Origin: Actinoplanes oryzae | GTDB lineage: Bacteria; Actinomycetota; Actinomycetes; Mycobacteriales; Micromonosporaceae | NCBI RefSeq assembly: GCF_030757795.1 | Contig: NZ_JAUQWH010000041.1 | Location: forward strand, 1-59,172 | DNA length: 59,172 bases | Direction of reading: 5' to 3' | Part shown: positions 53,661 through 59,172 of the stretch, piece after piece | Position numbering within the stretch: position 1 is the stretch's first letter | How the letters are laid out: every line of letters starts with the position of its first letter | Notes under the pieces: generated by a model | Seen by the model: only the letters and a program-made list of their open reading frames with translations | Database searches by the model: none | Told to the model about the DNA's origin: nothing | Translations under genes and position numbers: made by a program

Positions 53661-54794
53661 CTAGGGCCCCCGCAGGATCGGCCGGGGGACGGCGGGTCCG
53701 TCGTCGGGGGAGCGCGGCAGGCGGCTGCCCCGGAAGAGCCGGTTGCGGGCCTCCTCGAGCAGGCCGGCGAGGTCCGCGTCGAAGTCGTGCGAGCTCGGGA
53801 TCTCGGTGCGCACGAGCGGCTGCCGCCCGGACGCGGCGGCCCGGAAGGTGGTGCGCAGCCCGAAGCGGAGCTCGGCCAGGTGCTGGGTGGTCTCCTCGTC
53901 GAGCTGGCTGGCCGGCACCAGCAGCGCCGTGTCGCCGAGGCCGCGCCGGTCGATCTCGGCGAGGACGCGCTGATAGGCGTCGAGCTGGGTCAGCCACCAG
54001 TCGCAGAGGATGACGACGATCTCGCGGTCGGCGCGGGCCCGCTCGATCAGCTCCGGCACGTCCTCGAGGGCGGCGAGGTCGGCGGGCAGCGCGCGGTCGG
54101 CGGCGAGCAGGCGGGCCCGGCTGGCCAGGGATTCGGGGTCGGCCGGCAGGTACGGCGTCCAGGCGAGTGCCCCGTCGCCGTAGAAGGCCAGGTTGCTGCG
54201 GACCTCGTCCATCTCCTCGCGGGAGGCGGCCGCGATGACGAAGTGGACCCGGGGCCCCGGGCGGACCGGTGTGAAGGCACTGTGCACGGTGGTGAGGTCG
54301 CGGGGCGGCTCGACCGGCGGCGCCGGTGTGGACCGGCCGGCGGCCACGACGTGCGCGGCGACGGTGCTCAGGAACGCCTCGTAGCGGGGCCGGAGGCTGC
54401 GCAGCCGGATGAGTTCGCGCAGGTCGCGCTGGTCGCCGTCGACCGCCGGCGGGGCGAGCAGCGGGCCCAGCTCCGGTGGGGGCGCGGCCGTGCGGTCCCA
54501 GCAGACGGGGATCATGGCGGTGGCCCGCATGCCGGGCGGGTAGCGGTCCGCGAAGACCCGCCACTGCCGCCCGCAGCTCTCCGAGCCGAGATAGCGCGGC
54601 GAAACCAGGGCGAGGAACACGTCGCAGGACGCGAGCCGGAACAGGTGCTCGGGGCCGGGATGCTGATCGCCGTTGCCGAGGGTGCCCAGCCAGGAGGCGG
54701 TGGACTCGGGCACGAGCCGGCGCAGATCGTCGAAGAACTGCCGGACCCATGGATCGTCGTCGCCGGCCGCCGAGCTGAGGAAGAAGGAGGACAC
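53661..54794 (-). CDS. fxsC: FxsC: TIR-like protein with FxsC C-terminal domain
   Basis: 377 residues from GTG 54794 (VSSFFLSSAAGDDDPWVRQF); upstream frame sequence is low quality. Residues 1-160 are TIR-like (CDVFLALVSPRYLGSESCGRQW), 180-370 the FxsC-specific domain (VHFVIAAASREEMDEVRSNLAFYGDG, EIVVILCDWWLTQLDAYQR, ending EEARNRLFRGSRLPRSPDDG and RPILRGP). The usual C-x-x-E-W reads CGRQW, so the putative catalytic Glu is Gln. FxsC is a marker protein of FxSxx-COOH systems; its function is unknown. Confidence 0.9.
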   Translation of the reverse strand: MSSFFLSSAAGDDDPWVRQFFDDLRRLVPESTASWLGTLGNGDQHPGPEHLFRLASCDVFLALVSPRYLGSESCGRQWRVFADRYPPGMRATAMIPVCWDRTAAPPPELGPLLAPPAVDGDQRDLRELIRLRSLRPRYEAFLSTVAAHVVAAGRSTPAPPVEPPRDLTTVHSAFTPVRPGPRVHFVIAAASREEMDEVRSNLAFYGDGALAWTPYLPADPESLASRARLLAADRALPADLAALEDVPELIERARADREIVVILCDWWLTQLDAYQRVLAEIDRRGLGDTALLVPASQLDEETTQHLAELRFGLRTTFRAAASGRQPLVRTEIPSSHDFDADLAGLLEEARNRLFRGSRLPRSPDDGPAVPRPILRGP

Positions 54795-55172
54795 AGTCAG
54801 GATCCCGCCCGCCGAAGTTGTCGGACGACAGCTAGCGTAGCGACAACATGTCGGGGTGCCAAACGGGTGGTCGACCGGAGCATGTCCATGGGCGTCCTCT
54901 TTCGCCGGCCCTCGCCTCGGCGCGGGATGCCCCGGGCGACGGAGGCGCTGCCGAAGAGGTCGATCCGCTCCAGAGTAGGGGCGCCCGCAACCCCGAAACA
55001 GTCGGAATAAAGACAGAATTCGATGCCCTGATGGTGGTGCCGGGTACGGTCCCCGGCGTGTCTTCGTTGTCCGGCGCAACGGCGCGCGGAACGGCCATCG
55101 GAGGGTCACCCGTTCGGGGCCGGTGGCCCAGGCGGAGGCTCTCGATCCGCCTGAACCACCGACACCCTTTCG
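54795..55172. other. Gene-free interval between fxsC and the anthranilate synthase gene
   Basis: These 378 bases contain the promoter of the fxsC-TIR-fxsT operon on the minus strand. The sequence around 54990-55040 is AT-richer (AAAGACAGAATTCGATGC). I see no credible gene, no clear -35/-10 and no strong hairpin. Confidence 0.5.
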
Positions 55173-56948
55173 CTACCCGCTCACCGACGGGCTAATCACC
55201 CGTTCGAGAAGTGCCGGCAACAAGTCGCCCAGCACTGCCATGCCGTCCCTGCTCAGCACCGATTCGGGATGGAACTGCACGCCGGCGAATCCCGCACCGC
55301 GCAGCGCGTGGACCGTACCGTCGGGGTCCGCGGCGAGCTCCACGCCGGGAGCGGAACCGGCCAGGGCGGTGAAGCTGGAGTAGAAGCCGACCCGGCGCGT
55401 CGCTCCGAAGAGGTCGATGTCGCGCGCCAGCCCCTGATAGGGCGCGTCACGGCGCTGCAGCGGCAGGCCCAGGACCCCGGCGAGGATCTGGTGACCCAGG
55501 CACACGCCGAGGATCGGCCGGCCGCTCTCCAGCGCGTCGGCCGCCAGGCCACGCAGGCGGACCATCTTGGGCGACTCCGACGCCGGGTCCCCCGGGCCTG
55601 GTCCCAAAATCAAAAGATCAGCCGGGGGTACGGCCGGAGCGCTCCACGGGACGACGGAAACGCTCAGTCCCAGCGCTCGCAGCTGGTGGGTGAGCATCGC
55701 GGTGAAGGTGTCCTCCCCGTCGACGATCACCGCGGTGCGCCCGAGGGACGGCTGGCCCGGGGTCCGCTCGTCCAGCCAGAACCGGGACAGCCCCTCGTTC
55801 CGAGCGGCGAGGGCGGCGTCGTCGGCGACCGGCGGCTCGAAGCCGGACGCGGCGCGGCCGTGCAGGGCGGCGAGGACCCCGGCGGCCTTGGCGTGCGTCT
55901 CGGCGACCTCGTCCGCGGGCGTGGAGTGGCGGACCAGGGTGGCGCCGACCGGGACGCGCAGCTCGCCGGCGGGGGAGATCGACGCCGTACGGATCAGGAT
56001 CGGCGCGTCCAGGGTCTGCCGGCCCTCGTCGTCGTGGCCCAGCAGGGCGAGCACCCCGCCGTAGTACCCTCGGCCGCGGCGCTCGTGGCGGGCGATGACG
56101 CGGCAGGCGTTCTCGATCGGGCTGCCCGTGACGGTCGGCGCGAACATCGTCTCGCGCAGCACGTCGCGCACGTCGAGGGAGCCGCGGCCGGCGAGGAGGT
56201 ACTCGGTGTGGGTGAGGTGCGCCATGTGCTTCAGGTACGGGCCGACGACCTGACCGCCGTGCTCCGCGACCGTGGCCATCATCTTGAGCTCCTCGTCGAG
56301 GACCATGTGCAGTTCCTCGATCTCCTTGCGGTCGGCGAGGAAGGCGGCGAGCCCGCGCGGGTCGCTGTGCCGGTAGGTGCCGCTGATCGGGTTCATCATG
56401 ACCAGCCCGTCGGCCACGCTGACGTGCCGTTCCGGGGTGGCGCCGACCAGCGTACGGGTGCCGGTGTGCACCAGGAACGTCCAGTACGCACCGCTCTCGC
56501 CGGTCAGCAGCCGCCGGAACGCCGCCCGTGCCGCGTCGACGGGATCGCCCGACACGGTCGCCTCGTACACCCGGTGGATCACGAAGTTGGCGCCCTCGCC
56601 GTGCCCGATCTCGTCCCGCAGCACGTCCGCCACGATGCCGGCGTATGTCTGGTCGTCGAGATCGAACGCGCCGTCGGAAACGGACAATTCACCGGGCATG
56701 TCGGCGATGACCCGGTCGACGGGGAGGAGGCTGACCGACGACACCCGCAGGCACTCCAGCGGCGCCTCGTCGTCCACACACTCGAACCCGCGCTCGGCGA
56801 TCTGCCGGTAGGGGATCAGGGCGAGCGTCTGCGGGCCGGTGCCGGAGGGGAGCGGGATGTCGGCGAGCGTGGGCACGGTCACGACGTCGCCGTGGAGGAG
56901 CTCGACGTGCGATGCGCCGTCGCGGTGCAGCAGGGCGAAGGGCTTCAT
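55173..56948 (-). CDS. trpEG: Fused anthranilate synthase (TrpE-TrpG, PhzE-like)
   Basis: 591 residues from ATG 56948 (CGAGGA upstream). Residues about 1-385 are the chorismate-binding synthase part: MMNPISGTYRH, FAPTVTGSPIENACRVI, YYGGVLALLG, ILIRTASI, VGATLVRHSTPADE. About 405-590 is the glutamine amidotransferase part, with nucleophile Cys in ILGVCLGHQILAG and VQFHPES. It converts chorismate plus glutamine to anthranilate, or to 2-amino-2-deoxyisochorismate in PhzE enzymes. The Trp-codon leader and attenuator upstream point to tryptophan synthesis. No other trp or phz genes are adjacent. Confidence 0.88.
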   Translation of the reverse strand: MKPFALLHRDGASHVELLHGDVVTVPTLADIPLPSGTGPQTLALIPYRQIAERGFECVDDEAPLECLRVSSVSLLPVDRVIADMPGELSVSDGAFDLDDQTYAGIVADVLRDEIGHGEGANFVIHRVYEATVSGDPVDAARAAFRRLLTGESGAYWTFLVHTGTRTLVGATPERHVSVADGLVMMNPISGTYRHSDPRGLAAFLADRKEIEELHMVLDEELKMMATVAEHGGQVVGPYLKHMAHLTHTEYLLAGRGSLDVRDVLRETMFAPTVTGSPIENACRVIARHERRGRGYYGGVLALLGHDDEGRQTLDAPILIRTASISPAGELRVPVGATLVRHSTPADEVAETHAKAAGVLAALHGRAASGFEPPVADDAALAARNEGLSRFWLDERTPGQPSLGRTAVIVDGEDTFTAMLTHQLRALGLSVSVVPWSAPAVPPADLLILGPGPGDPASESPKMVRLRGLAADALESGRPILGVCLGHQILAGVLGLPLQRRDAPYQGLARDIDLFGATRRVGFYSSFTALAGSAPGVELAADPDGTVHALRGAGFAGVQFHPESVLSRDGMAVLGDLLPALLERVISPSVSG

Positions 56949-57002
56949 GGGTCCTCGATCGGGTCGGGGACCGCCGCCGGGGCTGCCCGGCACACAAGCC
57001 GA

Positions 57003-57025
57003 CGGCCGCCTCGGGGAGGCGGCCG
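57003..57025 (-). terminator. Attenuator hairpin before the anthranilate synthase gene
   Basis: On the minus strand CGGCCGCCT pairs with AGGCGGCCG (9 bp, loop 5), ten bases after the leader-peptide stop and about 55 before the gene. A competing hairpin, CCGCC/GGCGG at 57052-57066, lies inside the leader just after its Trp codons, and its right arm can pair with the terminator's left arm. This is the arrangement needed for transcription attenuation. Confidence 0.75.
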
Positions 57026-57034
57026 CGTGAGTGA

Positions 57035-57094
57035 TTACGCGCGAGCAGGGGCCGCCGGACAGGCGGGCCACCACATGCTCAATCGCGCGTGCAT
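57035..57094 (-). CDS. trpL: Trp leader peptide (attenuation)
   Basis: 19 codons encode MHARLSMWWPACPAAPARA followed by TAA. Two adjacent TGG codons (positions 8 and 9) in such a short peptide, right before a terminator hairpin and an anthranilate synthase gene, are the signature of trp attenuation: low charged tRNA-Trp stalls the ribosome and frees the gene. There is no Shine-Dalgarno sequence. TAGCCT (plus 57102-57107) lies seven bases before the ATG and fits a -10 element for a leaderless start (inference). Confidence 0.82.
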   Translation of the reverse strand: MHARLSMWWPACPAAPARA

Positions 57095-57113
57095 GGGGCA
57101 GAGGCTAGCAGAG

Positions 57114-57350
57114 TCAGGCGGTGTACGCCTTCCGCACCGCGCCGCGCGCCCACTTCATCCGCGTCGGGGCGCAGTCGGGGTGCTCGCCGAACTCCTGGGC
57201 GACCAGCGCGGCGCAGCCACCCTCGCCCAGCCGGCCGACCGTCTCGGTGACCGCGGCGCGGATCGACTCGGGCGTCGGCTGGTCCGAGCCCTGCAGGTCG
57301 GACAGGAACAGGGCTTCGATACGGACGTCGTCGAGGTCCACGGCGGTCAT
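57114..57350 (-). CDS. Small conserved hypothetical protein
   Basis: 78 residues from ATG 57350 with GGAGGAG seven bases upstream. It begins MTAVDLDDVRIEALFLSDLQGSD and contains AAVTETVGRLGEGGCAALVAQEFGEHP, ending RMKWARGAVRKAYTA. It resembles short helical actinobacterial proteins without known function. The stop is only 20 bases before the Trp leader, so the leader promoter must overlap this gene or the genes are co-transcribed. Confidence 0.75.
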   Translation of the reverse strand: MTAVDLDDVRIEALFLSDLQGSDQPTPESIRAAVTETVGRLGEGGCAALVAQEFGEHPDCAPTRMKWARGAVRKAYTA

Positions 57351-57498
57351 GATCTCCTCCTGCGGGTGCTTGGATCAAGAACACCGCGCCGAGGATGCAT
57401 TCGTGCTGCGCCCGAGTTGCGGTGCGGTTGCGGGAGGACCAAACATCCGGCTGGGGAAACCGATATCGTCCCGGTAAGGGATGAATTGGGGGTACGCC

Positions 57499-57873
<375 letters not shown>

Positions 57874-57891
57874 CCCGCGAGTCCCACGCCC

Positions 57892-59172
57892 ATGACCCGC
57901 AACCGGTCCGTCGGGCGCCTGCTCACCCGGGCCTTCGGCGCGGTCGTCGTGCTGATCGTCGCCACCGGCGCCGCCGAGACCACCGCGCTGACCCTGCAGC
58001 ACCGGGTCGTCAAGGAGCTCTCCGAGTACGTCCAGCCGCTCGAACTGGCCAACGCCGAGCTCCGCACCACCCTCGGTGACGCCCAGCGCGGCCTGCGCGG
58101 CTACCTGCTCACCGGCGACGGGCAGCTGCTCGACTCCTACTCCGCGGCACGCACCGCCTACGAGCAGTCGGCCGCAGACCTGACCGCCCTGGCGCGCAGC
58201 GACGAGCGGGTCTCGGTCGACGAGCAGATCGACCGGGCCGACCAGTGGTGGCGGCTGGCCGAGCAGCAGCGGCTGGCCCCGCCGCGCAGCGCTGCCGCGG
58301 CGGCGTACGTGAATCAGGGCAAGCCGCTCTTCCAGGCCTTCCAGGCGGTGAACGAGACCCTGGACACGAGCCTCGCCACGCGCGCGGCCGACCTGCAGCG
58401 GCGCAGCTCGCGCCTCAGCCAGGTGACCACCGCCGTGGTCGTCGCGCTCACCGTGCTGGCCGCCGTGGTCGCCCTGGCCACCGCGGCGCTGACCGCCCGC
58501 CGGATCACCCGTCCGCTGGCCCGGGTCGGCGCGGTGATCGACCGGCGCCGCGCGGGCGAGCTCGAGGCGCGCGCGGACCCGGGCCGCGGGCCCACCGAGA
58601 TCCGGGCGGTCGCGCTGGCGATCAACGAGATGGCCGAGGAGCACGAGCGCATCCGGCGGGCCGAGGCGGACATCGCCCGGCTCCGCGGCGAGGTGCGGGC
58701 GCTGGGCTATCGCATCCGGGCCCACCTCAAGGTCGAGGACGCGGTGCGCGAGGCGATCGAGGGCGCCGCCGCCACCATCGGCGCGGATCACGTGCTGCTG
58801 CGCATGGCGCCCGGGCAGACCGACGTCCCGGCGCAGGTCAGCCTCCGGGACGAGCACGCGGGCGGCGTCCTCGCGGACCTGGGCGGGATCGACGTCACGT
58901 GGTTGCGTACCGGGGATGTGTGGGCGTCCGGCGACGCCGGGCCGGTCGTCCCGCCCGAGCCCGAGCGGCAGGCGGCGGAGACGTTCGGCGGGCCCGTGCT
59001 CACGGTCGCGGTCAGCGGCGGCGAGGAGCTGCTGGGCGCGCTGACCCTGGTGCGCGACGCCGGGCCCGCCTGGAACCCGGTCGAGGTCCGGCTCACCGAG
59101 GTGGTCGCCAACGACCTGGGCCGCGCGGTGCACCTGGCCCGCCTCTACGAGCGCGAGCAGCAGCTGGTCGCC
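57892..59172 (+). CDS. CHASE3/HAMP/GAF sensor protein, 3' end missing
   Basis: 427 visible residues from ATG 57892; the frame runs open to the window edge. TM1 (about 10-32) is followed by an extracellular CHASE3 domain (LRTTLGDAQRGLRGYLLTGDGQLLDSY-type start), TM2 (about 180-202), a HAMP linker (RRITRPLARVGAVIDRRRAG) and a GAF-like domain (DAVREAIEGAAATIGADHVLLR). The missing C-terminus is most likely a histidine kinase or SpoIIE-type phosphatase domain. It forms a unit with the receiver protein upstream. Confidence 0.85.
   Translation, partial: MTRNRSVGRLLTRAFGAVVVLIVATGAAETTALTLQHRVVKELSEYVQPLELANAELRTTLGDAQRGLRGYLLTGDGQLLDSYSAARTAYEQSAADLTALARSDERVSVDEQIDRADQWWRLAEQQRLAPPRSAAAAAYVNQGKPLFQAFQAVNETLDTSLATRAADLQRRSSRLSQVTTAVVVALTVLAAVVALATAALTARRITRPLARVGAVIDRRRAGELEARADPGRGPTEIRAVALAINEMAEEHERIRRAEADIARLRGEVRALGYRIRAHLKVEDAVREAIEGAAATIGADHVLLRMAPGQTDVPAQVSLRDEHAGGVLADLGGIDVTWLRTGDVWASGDAGPVVPPEPERQAAETFGGPVLTVAVSGGEELLGALTLVRDAGPAWNPVEVRLTEVVANDLGRAVHLARLYEREQQLVA

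Noticed and set aside
40570..54794. Prophage or integrative element carrying the RiPP island
   Set aside because: No integrase, transposase, att-like direct repeats or tRNA gene is visible at either edge, so mobility is not supported.
55173..56948. Phenazine PhzE assignment
   Set aside because: The domain fusion fits PhzE, but there are no phz neighbours, and the Trp-codon leader with attenuator indicates tryptophan control.

Overview
The window is very GC-rich, densely coded DNA from a filamentous actinomycete, most probably Actinoplanes or a close relative in the Micromonosporaceae. The evidence is a divergent MurL/MurD2 pair (the alternative route to D-glutamate in the cell wall), F420-type oxidoreductases, NgcEFG chitin-sugar uptake genes, many GTG starts and ATGA/GTGA overlaps, and a methyl-accepting chemotaxis protein, which fits a genus with motile spores. 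Genus placement is inference from gene content only.

Layout. 1-5.5 kb: end of a PatB/MalY-type aminotransferase, a chemoreceptor, and a long Pro/Gly-rich protein ending in a globin-like plus ferredoxin-reductase module. 5.7-8.6 kb: divergent murL and murD2. 8.9-13.3 kb: an RpiR-type regulator and ngcEFG. 13.4-18.1 kb: secreted trypsin-like protease, a small toxin/antitoxin-like gene trio, an actinobacterial Pol I-like DNA polymerase, and a PASTA-domain membrane protein. 18.3-22.6 kb: a complete LpqY-SugABC-like sugar ABC transporter. 22.7-29.8 kb: small secreted protein, DoxX-like protein, a SnoaL-fold protein and an MmyB-type regulator sharing an operator array, an FAD amine-oxidase-like enzyme, a decayed HD-domain gene and a GH63 glucosidase. 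30-40.5 kb: LiaS/LiaR-like two-component system, DUF1707 protein, YdjM-like hydrolase, MEDS/anti-sigma kinase, OhrR, a large zinc-ribbon membrane protein, an F420-dependent pair, and hypothetical genes.

40.6-54.8 kb is the most interesting part: an island related to the FxSxx-COOH RiPP systems. Its core is an overlapping operon of AAC(3)-like acetyltransferase, short FxsA-like precursor, FxsB-type radical SAM/SPASM enzyme and HExxH peptide hydroxylase. On each side a large NB-ARC/TPR (FxsT-type) protein lies next to the core: one diverges from its start, the other converges on its end. Beyond these lie a RyR/TrkA-N membrane protein plus SLOG nucleotide sensor on one side, and a TIR protein plus FxsC on the other. 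The neighbourhood looks like a modified peptide embedded in a nucleotide-sensing, STAND-type signalling or conflict system.

55-59.2 kb: a fused anthranilate synthase (TrpE-TrpG) preceded by a recognisable Trp leader peptide and attenuator hairpin, a small conserved gene, a stand-alone receiver and the start of a CHASE3/HAMP/GAF sensor that runs off the window.

Short tandem repeats are unusually common, both between genes and in frame inside them. I saw no rRNA, tRNA, insertion sequence, prophage or CRISPR array.
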